Shown here piece by piece: positions 6,757 through 14,296 of a DNA stretch of 56,758 bases (positions are counted from its first letter, which is position 1; every line of letters begins with the position of its first letter). Both the position numbers and the translations under genes were made by a program. Source of the stretch: a virus; IMG/VR virus record IMGVR_UViG_3300046824_000124, positions 1 through 56,758 of that record; one strand, written 5' to 3'. The notes beneath the pieces are model-generated. The model was not told where the DNA came from. It did not search any database and saw only the letters and a list, made by a program, of their open reading frames with translations.

Positions 6757-6943
6757 AGCCCGTGAGGGCGCAGGGCCAGGCTTGTCTATGTAGCGCGTCG
6801 TTCGGTCGGGTCTGGTACGTCATGGATGGCTGGTTCTCAGCCCCCCCGCTCCTTCGGGGGCGGGATGGCTGCGAAGGCAGCGCGAGGTGGGGTCGGGTCG
6901 CGCGGGGTTTGGTTGGGCTATGTACGGCTGGGCAAGGAACAAT
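6757..6943 (+). repeat. Hairpin array unit 2 (187 bp)
   Basis: Same order as unit 1. HP2 at 6828-6842 has a C-to-T change that keeps a G-U pair. HP3 is replaced by an 8-bp stem capped by a C(TTCG)G tetraloop (6845-6864), and HP4 at 6868-6881 has loop GAAG. The linker contains a G-quadruplex-type motif (6889-6917). Confidence 0.7.
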
Positions 6944-7019
6944 AGCCCGTGAGGGCGCAAGGTAGCGCAAGGTAAGGTTAGGCGGGGCCCGTTCAGGTCG
7001 GGTTTTGCCCGGTTTTGAT
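6944..7019 (+). repeat. Hairpin array unit 3, partial
   Basis: HP1 and the GCAAGGT that follows are intact (6944-6963). The sequence then degenerates into GGTAAGG/TCGGGTTTT stretches and runs into the leader of the next gene (AAGGAG at 7037-7042). HP2-HP4 are missing. Confidence 0.6.
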
Positions 7020-7049
7020 TCGTCGTCAAGTCATCAAGGAGCAGCAACG

Positions 7050-7562
7050 ATGGTCGTCACGGTTCGGTTCCGTCCCGGTACACCCTTCAAGACCGCGGAA
7101 GCGCCGAAGGTCGAGCGCGCACTGGAGCGCGTTGCCCGCCCCGATGGCATGTTCGAACCGCAGGACGTGGTAGACGCCGCGCGCCCTGCATCCTCCGTCC
7201 TGCATCCGTACTTCGAGTGGGACGACAGCGAAGCGGCGCGTGAATATCGGTTGTGGCAGGCGCGTAATCTGACGCGGGCCGTCGAGGTGCGTGTCCTCAC
7301 CGCCGACAACGCTGAACACTGGGTGCCGAAGTTCAACAGCGTCATGGTGCAGACCGACGCCGGCGTCAATGAGCGGCGCTATGCCACCCTCGCGGTCGTC
7401 AAGCAGCAACCGGACCTGATCGCGCAGGTGCAGCAACGCCTTGAGGACGAACTACTGGCCTGCAAGCGGCGCTATGAGGCTCACGCGCACATCCCTGAGT
7501 TCCATCAGCGGTTCGCGGAAGTCTTCGACGCGGTGGATCGTCTCGCGTTGGTCGCTGACTAG
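7050..7562 (+). CDS. Hypothetical phage protein (170 aa)
   Basis: ATG 7050 follows CAAGGAGCAGCAACG; the longer open frame from 7005 has no site. Features: FRPGTPFKT, a HPYFEWDDSEAAREYRLWQARNL block at about residues 51-73, then a beta-rich part and a long C-terminal helix. The FEWDDSxAAxxYRxxQAR pattern recurs in hypothetical proteins of many phages. Role unknown; its early-operon position suggests DNA metabolism or host takeover. Confidence 0.75.
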   Translation: MVVTVRFRPGTPFKTAEAPKVERALERVARPDGMFEPQDVVDAARPASSVLHPYFEWDDSEAAREYRLWQARNLTRAVEVRVLTADNAEHWVPKFNSVMVQTDAGVNERRYATLAVVKQQPDLIAQVQQRLEDELLACKRRYEAHAHIPEFHQRFAEVFDAVDRLALVAD

Positions 7563-7619
7563 CGCGGCGTTCAGTTGTGCGTCTGAGCGGCACTAACAAG
7601 AATCACGGAGGGGGCACCG

Positions 7620-8078
7620 ATGGTGGCGATGACTGAGGAGACGCAACAGCGAAGAGATGATCGCTTCCCGACGTACAAGTTCAAACGGCTCATCGTCCTC
7701 GGTGGCTACTATCGCGCCAGCAGTGGGTATGGTGAGGTGGGCGGCGATACGTTCTTCGGCATCCCGTGGGCCGCGCTCGAACGCGCCGAACTCTCTGAGG
7801 TCGCCACCATCATGCTGCGCGTCATCGGGGATCGCGTCCGCCATCATCTGAACGTCAAGCACTTCCCTGTGTGGCTTGCCATGCAGTGCGGCGTGATTGT
7901 GGAGGGCAACGGGTCTGGCTGGCGATATGCATTTCCCGATAAGCCGCGCAAGGTGATGGACGACTATGAGACGGCGCGCATGTTCCATGTGAGCGAATCG
8001 ACGGCGCGTGAGTACCGCGATGAGATGCAGCGCGTCCTCGATAACGAATGGTGCTGGATGATGACGCGGGAGCGTTAG
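7620..8078 (+). CDS. Hypothetical protein (152 aa) with possible C-terminal HTH
   Basis: Good site CGGAGGGGGCACCG before ATG. The last 35 residues (YETARMFHVSESTAREYRDE) look like a helix-turn-helix in a Trp-rich tail. The middle has SEVATIMLRVIGDRVRHHLN. Last gene of this transcription block: a sigma70-like promoter and terminator follow at once. Could be a late regulator, but there is no family match I can name. Confidence 0.7.
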   Translation: MVAMTEETQQRRDDRFPTYKFKRLIVLGGYYRASSGYGEVGGDTFFGIPWAALERAELSEVATIMLRVIGDRVRHHLNVKHFPVWLAMQCGVIVEGNGSGWRYAFPDKPRKVMDDYETARMFHVSESTAREYRDEMQRVLDNEWCWMMTRER

Positions 8079-8080
8079 AC

Positions 8081-8109
8081 TTGACAGAAAAGGTTAGCAC
8101 GGATAGACT
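8081..8109 (+). promoter_or_regulatory. Sigma70-like promoter with duplicated TAGACTTGACA
   Basis: TTGACA (8081-8086), 17-base spacer, TAGACT (8104-8109). The 11-mer TAGACTTGACA occurs twice (8076-8086 and 8104-8114), so the -10 of this promoter abuts a second TTGACA. The pair may act as operator sites. Confidence 0.6.
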
Positions 8110-8139
8110 TGACATCAAGATACCGAAACTGTCTCTATC

Positions 8140-8165
8140 GCGCCGCCATCGGCGCATTTTTCTTG
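8140..8165 (+). terminator. Rho-independent terminator
   Basis: Perfect 6-bp stem GCGCCG (8140-8145), loop CCAT, CGGCGC (8150-8155), followed by ATTTTTCTT. It ends the early operon and would also stop a transcript from the promoter at 8081-8109 after about 50 bases. Confidence 0.8.
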
Positions 8166-8335
8166 CCCGCCCCGCCGTCTCTCCCGCGGCGTCACGCACT
8201 CCCCATGCGTTCGGGCGGGCTTCCCTTCGTACTCTGCCGTCCGATGTCATGCTCGCCGCCATACGAACAGCCGATGGCGGTCGGGATCGATTCGTGGCAA
8301 CGGCGGTGTGGGTAACTATTGGGGAGGCGAACGCC

Positions 8336-8449
8336 ATGCTGCTAGTGGCTGTGACCCTCCATCTCTGGTACGTCAAACTGCTCATCGGGCTCGGCATGGC
8401 AGCCTACGGCGTCTGGGCCATCTGGCGTGAGTGGAATCGGTGGAGATGA
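8336..8449 (+). CDS. Small membrane protein (37 aa)
   Basis: ATG behind GGGGAGGCGAACGCC; upstream in-frame sequence has no site. One hydrophobic segment (MLLVAVTLHLW...LLIGLGMAAYGVWAI) and a charged Trp/Arg tail (REWNRWR). Function unknown; single-pass membrane peptide. The 250 bases upstream hold the promoter/terminator pair and nothing else I can support. Confidence 0.55.
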   Translation: MLLVAVTLHLWYVKLLIGLGMAAYGVWAIWREWNRWR

Positions 8450-8450
8450 G

Positions 8451-8633
8451 ATGGTCACAACCGCGCCTCTGCCAACACCGCGCGTGGACCCGACGCCACG
8501 TGCTGCCCTGCGTGCCGTCCACGAGCAGCGCGTGCATGGGCAGGCGACGGTGAAGGAATGGATCATCGCCAAGCATGGAGACAGGCCACGGGATCTGTGG
8601 CTCAGGATGCTGCTTAGAGTGAGTGACGACTAG
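8451..8633 (+). CDS. Small hypothetical protein (60 aa)
   Basis: ATG one base after the membrane-protein stop, GGTGGAG upstream. Pro/Thr-rich N-terminus, then a basic helical C-terminus (EWIIAKHGDRPRDLWLRMLLRV). It converges on, and overlaps by about 20 bases, the leftward regulator gene. Function unknown. Confidence 0.55.
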   Translation: MVTTAPLPTPRVDPTPRAALRAVHEQRVHGQATVKEWIIAKHGDRPRDLWLRMLLRVSDD

Positions 8634-8820
8634 CGCGATATTCTAGCGCCTCCAGTGTGAGACTGAGGTACGGCGGGATTTCCCGCACGCCCCGCTCCCA
8701 ACGTGAGACGGTCATCACGTCCACGCCGAGCAACATGGCGAGCTTGGCTTGCGACAAGGAGAGCGCCTTGCGGCGCTCCTGAAGTTCCTGTGGTGTGATC
8801 GGTGTCATCGTTATGCCCAT
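8614..8820 (-). CDS. XRE-family HTH regulator
   Basis: 68 residues from ATG 8820 (an ATG at 8808 is also possible). LSLSQAKLAMLLGVDVMTVSRWERGVREIPPYL is a complete Cro/C1-type helix-turn-helix. The start overlaps the upstream gene by 10 bases. Last gene of leftward cassette 1. It may regulate the cassette or the converging early operon. Confidence 0.82.
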   Translation of the reverse strand: MGITMTPITPQELQERRKALSLSQAKLAMLLGVDVMTVSRWERGVREIPPYLSLTLEALEYRASRHSL

Positions 8821-9053
8821 CCCGCAGGAGAGTTCTTCTCGCTGGGAACGTCGTCGTACTTCCGGTCTTCGGGCCATTCATACACCGTGTGCATCGCGCT
8901 CTGTACCGCGCCATAGGCGGCGGCCGGGGTGAAGCGGTAGCGGTTCTGAAGTTCGCTCATCGCGGCGTACTCGGCTTCCTTGCGGCTGGTGCCCCGGTCG
9001 TTGCAGCGGTCGATGATCTGGCAGGCCATTTCGTACGGGGTCATCGGGGCCAT
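8811..9053 (-). CDS. Hypothetical protein (80 aa)
   Basis: GCGAAGGAGTACCACC before ATG. Mostly helical (MTPYEMACQIIDRC, RKEAEYAAMSELQNRY), acidic C-terminus. Second gene of leftward cassette 1. No family recognised. Confidence 0.7.
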   Translation of the reverse strand: MAPMTPYEMACQIIDRCNDRGTSRKEAEYAAMSELQNRYRFTPAAAYGAVQSAMHTVYEWPEDRKYDDVPSEKNSPAGWA

Positions 9054-9083
9054 GGTGGTACTCCTTCGCTTCGTGCGTGGTGG

Positions 9084-9302
9084 TTAGCGTGCGCCGAATG
9101 TGCGGGGGGTGCGCGGTACGCTGAGTTCGTGGTCAAGGATGGTCGCGATGGCGTCACGCTTGCTGAATGTCTTATCGATGCTCATCACCCGCCGCGTGCG
9201 TCGTGCCATCGCGATCAGGTCTTCCTTGCTTTGCTTGGCCAGTTGGTCGTAGCGCACGCTCCGCTTCTCCATGATTGCCGCGACCCGTTCCTCGTACGTC
9301 AT
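9084..9302 (-). CDS. Hypothetical protein (72 aa), first gene of leftward cassette 1
   Basis: ATG 9302 follows AGCGAAGGAGCAAGACG. The much longer antisense frame extending to 9917 is a shadow of the methyltransferase gene and is not used. Highly charged, helical protein (EERVAAIMEKRSV, KEDLIAMARRTRR). Directly downstream of the promoter at 9346-9374. Function unknown. Confidence 0.75.
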   Translation of the reverse strand: MTYEERVAAIMEKRSVRYDQLAKQSKEDLIAMARRTRRVMSIDKTFSKRDAIATILDHELSVPRTPRTFGAR

Positions 9303-9345
9303 CGTCTTGCTCCTTCGCTTCGTTGGTCCTATCTCCACTGTCATC

Positions 9346-9374
9346 AGTATAGACCATCGGCCTATAGAAGTCAA
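9346..9374 (-). promoter_or_regulatory. Leftward promoter P1 (AACCCCTTGAC class)
   Basis: Leftward TTGACT (9369-9374), 17-base spacer, TATACT (9346-9351). The -35 lies in AACCCCTTGACTTCTAT, shared with the promoters at 39630-39658 and 49970-49998. The leader (ATGACAGTG...ACGAAG...GAAGGAGCAA) resembles the leader at 49925-49969. Confidence 0.78.
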
Positions 9375-9395
9375 GGGGTTTATGGGGGCACTATC

Positions 9396-10637
9396 GTGGC
9401 AATCTCGCACCTGAAACACCTCAAGCCCGATACCCGTAATGCACGCCGCCACAATCCGCGCAACATCGGCATGGTGGAGACGAGCCTGCAAACCGATGGC
9501 TTCGGCCGCTCCATCCTCCTCGACCGCGACGGCAATATCCTCGCGGGCAATGGCGTCACTGAGGCCGCGGGAAATGTCGGGCTTGAAGACGTGATTGTCG
9601 TGCCGAGCGATGGTACGAAGGTGATCGCCATCCAGCGCACCGATGTTGAGGCGGGGAGTGAGCGGGCCGTGCGCCTCGCCATCGCGGACAACCGGACACA
9701 GGAACTCAGCGACTTCGATCCTGCCGTGATCGCGGCCCTGAGTGAAGAAGTCGATCTGTCGGACTTCTGGCATGAAGATGAGATGGACGCGCTGCTGGAG
9801 GGGATCACCGAGGATGCGGAGCCTGCTGCCGATCCAGGCGCGCAGATGGATCGCGCCGAGGAACTCAACCAGAAGTGGCAGGTGGCGCGCGGCGACCTGT
9901 GGGAGATCGGCACGCATCGGCTTCTGTGCGGTGATAGCACGGATGCGGGCGATGTGGCGCGGTTGATGGGCAGTGAGCGGGCCGATTTGGTCTTTACCGA
10001 CCCACCGTATGGCGTGTCCTATCAGATGAAGATGACGACTGAGCGAGCGATTGCCTTACACCGCCGCAAGGATCACATGGAGGTGCCGAACGACGATCTG
10101 GGTGATGAAGGAACCCGTGCGTTTATCGCGGCCGCGGTTGCGGTTGCGCCGATGCGACCGGGCACACCGTTCTATCTGTGTTCCCCGCCGGGGAACACAG
10201 AGACTTCATTCCGATTGGCGCTCGCGGATGCCGGCTTGCAACTCAGGCAGTGTATTGTCTGGGCGAAGAACATTTTCGTCATGGGCCGGCAAGATTACCA
10301 TTGGCGGCATGAGTCCATTCTTTATGGATGGAAGGACGGTGCGGCGCACTTCTTCGCGGAAGATCGCACACAAGATACGGTCTGGGAAATCAATCGCCCG
10401 CGCATTTCTGAGGAGCATCCGACGATGAAGCCGGTTGACCTCGTTGCTCGCGCCATCACCAACAGCAGTCGCGGGGGAGACGTCGTCTATGACGGCTTCG
10501 GCGGGAGCGGCACGACGCTGGTAGCGTGCGAACAGGCCGGTCGCCTCGGTCGCATGTTGGAGTTGGAGCCGAAGTATTGCGCCGTGATCCTCGAACGCAT
10601 GGCAGGAATGGGCATCACGCCGCGACGGGTAGATTGA
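9396..10637 (+). CDS. ParB/Srx-domain fused to DNA methyltransferase
   Basis: 413 residues from GTG 9396 (site TATGGGGGC); the open frame upstream has no start signal. Residues 1-120 are ParB-like (LKPDTRNARRHN, DGFGRSILLDRDGNILAGNG, IADNRTQELSDFD). Then a beta-class methyltransferase: catalytic DPPYG at 202-206, AdoMet motif FGGSG at 368-372, TMKPVDLVARAI between. Such fusions usually precede terminase genes in phages and modify phage DNA, either against restriction or to mark packaging substrates. Start of the late operon. Confidence 0.9.
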   Translation: MAISHLKHLKPDTRNARRHNPRNIGMVETSLQTDGFGRSILLDRDGNILAGNGVTEAAGNVGLEDVIVVPSDGTKVIAIQRTDVEAGSERAVRLAIADNRTQELSDFDPAVIAALSEEVDLSDFWHEDEMDALLEGITEDAEPAADPGAQMDRAEELNQKWQVARGDLWEIGTHRLLCGDSTDAGDVARLMGSERADLVFTDPPYGVSYQMKMTTERAIALHRRKDHMEVPNDDLGDEGTRAFIAAAVAVAPMRPGTPFYLCSPPGNTETSFRLALADAGLQLRQCIVWAKNIFVMGRQDYHWRHESILYGWKDGAAHFFAEDRTQDTVWEINRPRISEEHPTMKPVDLVARAITNSSRGGDVVYDGFGGSGTTLVACEQAGRLGRMLELEPKYCAVILERMAGMGITPRRVD

Positions 10638-10656
10638 CTACACATCGGACATTTGT

Positions 10657-11091
10657 ATGAAGCAACGACTGACGAGCCAACGCATCATTGACGCACTCGG
10701 GCATACAAAGGGCATGGTGTCGCTCGCGGCGCGCCGCCTGGGATGCGCACGCAGCACGATTTACGACTGGGCGGAGAAGCACCCCGAGATCAAGGACGCC
10801 ATCGAAGCCGAGCGCGAGACGATGACCGACTTGGCGGAAATCTCACTGTTCAAGCAGGTGCAGGACGGGCAGGGCTGGGCAGTGCAGTTCTATCTTCGCA
10901 CGCAGGGCAAGAACCGCGGCTACGGCGACCAGGTGAACGTGCAGCATAGCGGCGACAAGGATAATCCCATCCGCACCGAGAACCGTACCGAGGTGACGCT
11001 TGTCAATGCCGACGACTTCAACCGCGAGTTCGCGGCTCTCCTCGGTGTCGGCAATGGCACTGGCGACCCTGACGGAGACGCTGCACCGTAA
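10657..11091 (+). CDS. Terminase small subunit
   Basis: 144 residues. N-terminal helix-turn-helix (RIIDALGHTKGMVSLAARRLGCARSTIYDW) for recognising the packaging site, then a helical oligomerisation part (LAEISLFKQVQDGQGWAVQFYLRTQG KNRGYG), disordered acidic tail. Overlaps the large-subunit start by 38 bases. The position directly upstream of the large terminase supports the call. Confidence 0.85.
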   Translation: MKQRLTSQRIIDALGHTKGMVSLAARRLGCARSTIYDWAEKHPEIKDAIEAERETMTDLAEISLFKQVQDGQGWAVQFYLRTQGKNRGYGDQVNVQHSGDKDNPIRTENRTEVTLVNADDFNREFAALLGVGNGTGDPDGDAAP

Positions 11092-12379
11092 CCGCGCCTT
11101 CATCCCGCACGACCCGACGCTGAAGCAATCGCTCTTCCTCTCGCTCTCCTGCCGCGAGGCGATGTACGGTGGAGCCGCCGGCGGGGGCAAAAGCGATGCC
11201 CTCTTGATGGCGGCCGCGCAGTACGTGGATGTGCCGGGATACGCGGCACTGCTCCTGCGGCGCTCCTACCGCGACCTCGCGCTGCCAGGGGCGCTGATGG
11301 ATCGGGCGCATGCATGGTGGCGCGGTAAGGCGCACTGGAGCAGCGCGGACAAGACGTACACTTTCCCATCGGGCGCGACGATCACCTTCGGCTATCTCGC
11401 CAACGACGCGGACGTGTACGGCTATCAGGGCGCGGAGTTCCAGTTCGTTGGCTTCGATGAGTTGACGCAGTTCACGCCGTGGCAGTACCGCTATCTCTTC
11501 TCGCGTACCCGCCGACTCGCGGAAACGCCGGTGCCAGTGCGCATGCGGGCCGCATCCAATCCGGGCGGCAGCGGGCATGCGTGGGTCTATGAACGCTTCC
11601 TCGCCACCGGCCGCGCGGCGGGCCGCATCTTCGTGCCAGCGAAACTCGCGGACAATCCACATCTTGACGCAGAGACCTATCGCGAATCGCTCGCGGAACT
11701 CGATCCGATCACGCAGCAGCAGTTGCTCGGTGGCGTCTGGATCACGGACGAGAGCGCGCACCCGTACAACCGTGCATGGTGGCGCGGCACGAACCGCTTT
11801 GACGCCGGCGACGAACGCCTCCTCCGGTCCGTAGTGGCGCGCTATATCTCGTGGGATACCGCGTTCAAAGACAAGGACTCGAGCGCCTACACCGCCTGCG
11901 TCGTCGGAGATCTGCTACCGGACTACCGCCTGCTGACGCGCTATGCGTGGCGCGACAAGTTGCAGTTCCCCGACCTTCCTGCCGCCATCGAGCGGATTGC
12001 GCGGGAATGGAACACGGACGGCAAGTTGCGTGGCGTCCTGATCGAAGATCGTGCCTCAGGTACGTCCGCGTATCAGACGCTCAGTGCGACCGCAGATGAT
12101 TGGCTCAAGCGGATCCTCGTGGCGTTCGCGCCATCGGGCAGCAAGGAAGAGCGGGCGCAACAGGCGGCGGTGTGGGGCAAGCTCGGGATGGTGCTGCTGC
12201 CCTCCCCCTCGGATGCCGTGCCGTGGCTGCGGGACTTCGAAGCTGAAGTGTTCGAGTTTCCCGACACGCTGTTCAAAGATCAGACCGATGCGTGGTCGCA
12301 GAAGATCATCTTCCTCGAACATCTCCTGGCGGAAGGCTACCGCGCCCGCACCAAGCCCGCCGCTACTGAAGCCGCGTAG
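11054..12379 (+). CDS. Terminase large subunit
   Basis: 441 residues from ATG 11054. Packaging motor and nuclease: Walker A GGAAGGGKSD (about residues 36-45), Walker B FVGFDELT, coupling motif ASNPGG, and a RNase-H-like nuclease with the acidic positions in YISWDTAFKDKDSSAY and LIEDRASGTS. Supplies the ATP-driven packaging force at the portal vertex. Usual length for TerL. The start has a weak site, consistent with coupling to the overlapping small-subunit gene. Confidence 0.93.
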   Translation: MALATLTETLHRNRAFIPHDPTLKQSLFLSLSCREAMYGGAAGGGKSDALLMAAAQYVDVPGYAALLLRRSYRDLALPGALMDRAHAWWRGKAHWSSADKTYTFPSGATITFGYLANDADVYGYQGAEFQFVGFDELTQFTPWQYRYLFSRTRRLAETPVPVRMRAASNPGGSGHAWVYERFLATGRAAGRIFVPAKLADNPHLDAETYRESLAELDPITQQQLLGGVWITDESAHPYNRAWWRGTNRFDAGDERLLRSVVARYISWDTAFKDKDSSAYTACVVGDLLPDYRLLTRYAWRDKLQFPDLPAAIERIAREWNTDGKLRGVLIEDRASGTSAYQTLSATADDWLKRILVAFAPSGSKEERAQQAAVWGKLGMVLLPSPSDAVPWLRDFEAEVFEFPDTLFKDQTDAWSQKIIFLEHLLAEGYRARTKPAATEAA

Positions 12380-12387
12380 GAGAGAAC

Positions 12388-13896
12388 ATGCAATCGTTTA
12401 TCTCCCGGCTTTTCCCCGGCAATGCCGCGATGACCGCATCCTTTCAGCCCGTCTTGCAGAACGTAGACAGGCAAGGACGCCTGCTCTATTGGATAATGGA
12501 TGCGTACTACCAGGGTAACGCCGTCTATGACCGCTTGCGCCGCACCGAAGCCAGCGGTGATAACCTCGTGGCGTTGCGCAACCCCGTGCAGCGGGTGGTC
12601 GAGAGTTACGCAACCCATGTCTGGCCGGGGACGCTGCCTGATGCGCTACCCATCGAAGCCCTGAACGAGCGCATCATCGAGCCGATCCAGCAACTGTGGA
12701 CGTGGAGTAACTGGGGGGCACGCAAGCAGGTAGCGATCCGCTGGCTGGCGCTCTACGGTGACTTGTTCATCAAGGTCATTCAGACCGAGGACCGGCAGCG
12801 CGTCTTCTTCCAGTTGATCCGCCCGCACTTCGTCACAGAGATGCAGCGTGATGAGCGCGGCGTGCTGGAATATATCCGCGTCGATGTGCCGCAGGCGATC
12901 CGCCAGGGGGATCGCATCGTCCAGATGACGCACACCGAGGTCTGGACCGGCGAGAGTTACCGCCTGTGGGTGCATGACCGCCATAGCGAGCACGATCAGG
13001 TCAAGCTCGAAGACTTGGGTGCGCCGCAGGTAACTAACGCGCTGACCGACTTTGGCATCGACTTCATCCCCATCGTCCACGTGCCATTCCGCGATACGGG
13101 CGATGTGCGCGGCACGGCGGCGGTGACGCACGCGCTGGACAAGATCGATGAATCCAACCGTGTAGCGACGCGGCTGCACGAGACCTTGTTCCGCCATAAC
13201 AAGCCGACGTGGGTGGTGGGTGCGAACAGCGCGGACAAGGACGGTCGCCCGATGTCCGCGCCACGGTTCGCGGGAGCGGACGGCAAAGTGACGGGCACCG
13301 TGTCCGCGGAGATGCCCGATATTGTCTATCTCAATGGCATGGCATCGCTTGATTCACTGATTCCGAATATCAACTACGCGGCCGCGTTAGACATCCTGAA
13401 CGCCATGCTCACTGACCTCGAAGCGGACCTGCCCGAACTCGCCTTCTACCGTCTGCGGGAGTTGAGTCGCACGGGGACGCTCAGTGGCCGCGCGGTGCGA
13501 CTGCTCCTCTCCGATGCCGTCTCACGCATCCTCGAAGCACGCGGCAACGCCGAGGCGGGGTTGGCGCGTGCGGACATGATGGCACTCACCATCGGCGCCA
13601 ACGCGGGGCTGTTTCCGAACATCGGCGCCTATGACAACGGCGACTTTGACCATACGTTCAAAGACCGCCCGGTGATTCCGCTGTCAGACATTGAGGAAGC
13701 CGAGGGTGTGGCGGCACTGGACGGTATCGTCAGTGTCCAGGAGCAATTGCGGCTGCTGTCCTATACGCCGGAGCAGATCGATCAAATCATGGCGGAGCGG
13801 AAAGCGGAACAACCACCACCACCGATTCCCGCGCTCCCCACGGCGGCACCGACCCCGCAGGCGATTGCGCGCAGTAACAACGTCGCCAGTTCGTAG
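12388..13896 (+). CDS. Portal protein (SPP1 gp6-like)
   Basis: 502 residues, site TAGGAGAGAAC. DUF/gp6-type portal pattern: YYQGNAVYDRLRR, NLVALRNPVQRVVESYA, FIPIVHVPFRD, IDESNRVATRLHETLFRHNKP, then a long helical wing/crown (RELSRTGTLSGRAVRLLLSDA) and Pro-rich tail. Forms the dodecameric DNA channel in the capsid vertex. Directly after terminase. Confidence 0.9.
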   Translation: MQSFISRLFPGNAAMTASFQPVLQNVDRQGRLLYWIMDAYYQGNAVYDRLRRTEASGDNLVALRNPVQRVVESYATHVWPGTLPDALPIEALNERIIEPIQQLWTWSNWGARKQVAIRWLALYGDLFIKVIQTEDRQRVFFQLIRPHFVTEMQRDERGVLEYIRVDVPQAIRQGDRIVQMTHTEVWTGESYRLWVHDRHSEHDQVKLEDLGAPQVTNALTDFGIDFIPIVHVPFRDTGDVRGTAAVTHALDKIDESNRVATRLHETLFRHNKPTWVVGANSADKDGRPMSAPRFAGADGKVTGTVSAEMPDIVYLNGMASLDSLIPNINYAAALDILNAMLTDLEADLPELAFYRLRELSRTGTLSGRAVRLLLSDAVSRILEARGNAEAGLARADMMALTIGANAGLFPNIGAYDNGDFDHTFKDRPVIPLSDIEEAEGVAALDGIVSVQEQLRLLSYTPEQIDQIMAERKAEQPPPPIPALPTAAPTPQAIARSNNVASS

Positions 13897-13908
13897 AAAG
13901 GGACGGCC

Positions 13909-14295
13909 ATGAGCGCATCGGTGCCGCAGCACAACTACGAGGAAGTGGATCTTGCACCGGCGCTGACGACCGTCACCGTGACGATCACGAACGGCACGTC
14001 GCTCTCCGCAGCCGTTGACATCGGCAACGCGGGTATCGTGCGCGTCCTCATGCCCGCGACGTGGACGGCTGCAGTGCTGACGGCGCAGGTATCGCAGGAT
14101 AACGCGACCTTCTACGACCTCTATAACGCCGATGGCACCGAGTGGAGTGCCACCGTCGCCGCGAATCACGCGGTCGTGATGGATGTCACGGTGTGGACGG
14201 GCATGCGCTACGTCAAACTGCGTAGTGGCACGGGTGGCGCGGCGGTCAACCAGGGCGGAGATCGCATCCTGACGCTCGTGACTCGGGCGCTCTGA
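13909..14295 (+). CDS. Probable virion protein, beta-rich (128 aa)
   Basis: Almost entirely Thr/Val/Ala beta strands (TTVTVTITNGTSL, VTVWTGMRYVKLRSG) suggesting a jelly-roll or Ig-like fold. AAAGGGACGGCC site. First of a block of beta-rich proteins placed between portal and scaffold. Could be a capsid-surface or head-fibre component. No specific family recognised. Confidence 0.7.
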   Translation: MSASVPQHNYEEVDLAPALTTVTVTITNGTSLSAAVDIGNAGIVRVLMPATWTAAVLTAQVSQDNATFYDLYNADGTEWSATVAANHAVVMDVTVWTGMRYVKLRSGTGGAAVNQGGDRILTLVTRAL

Positions 14296-14296
14296 G

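Larger units (their letters stand above)
6509..7049 (+). ncRNA. Candidate structured noncoding array (tandem hairpin units)
   Basis: No credible gene: open frames here are low-complexity. About 2.5 tandem units of 187-189 bases each carry HP2 GGCTGG-TTC-(C/T)CAGCC, HP3 (a GC-rich stem of different sequence in each unit), HP4 GCTGC-GA(T/A)G-GCAGC, a C-poor G/T-rich linker, and HP1 GCCC-GTGA-GGGC, a GNRA-type tetraloop. HP1 is at 6569-6580, 6758-6769 and 6945-6956; HP2-HP4 at 6638-6689 and 6828-6881. Preservation of stems across diverged copies suggests selection on RNA or single-stranded DNA structure. No promoter or terminator is obvious, so it may be part of the early transcript. Confidence 0.55.

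Noticed and set aside
6363-6965. Rightward open frame of 200 codons through the hairpin array
   Set aside because: Repetitive Gly/Arg/Ser content, begins inside another gene, and the constraint seen is on stems, not codons.
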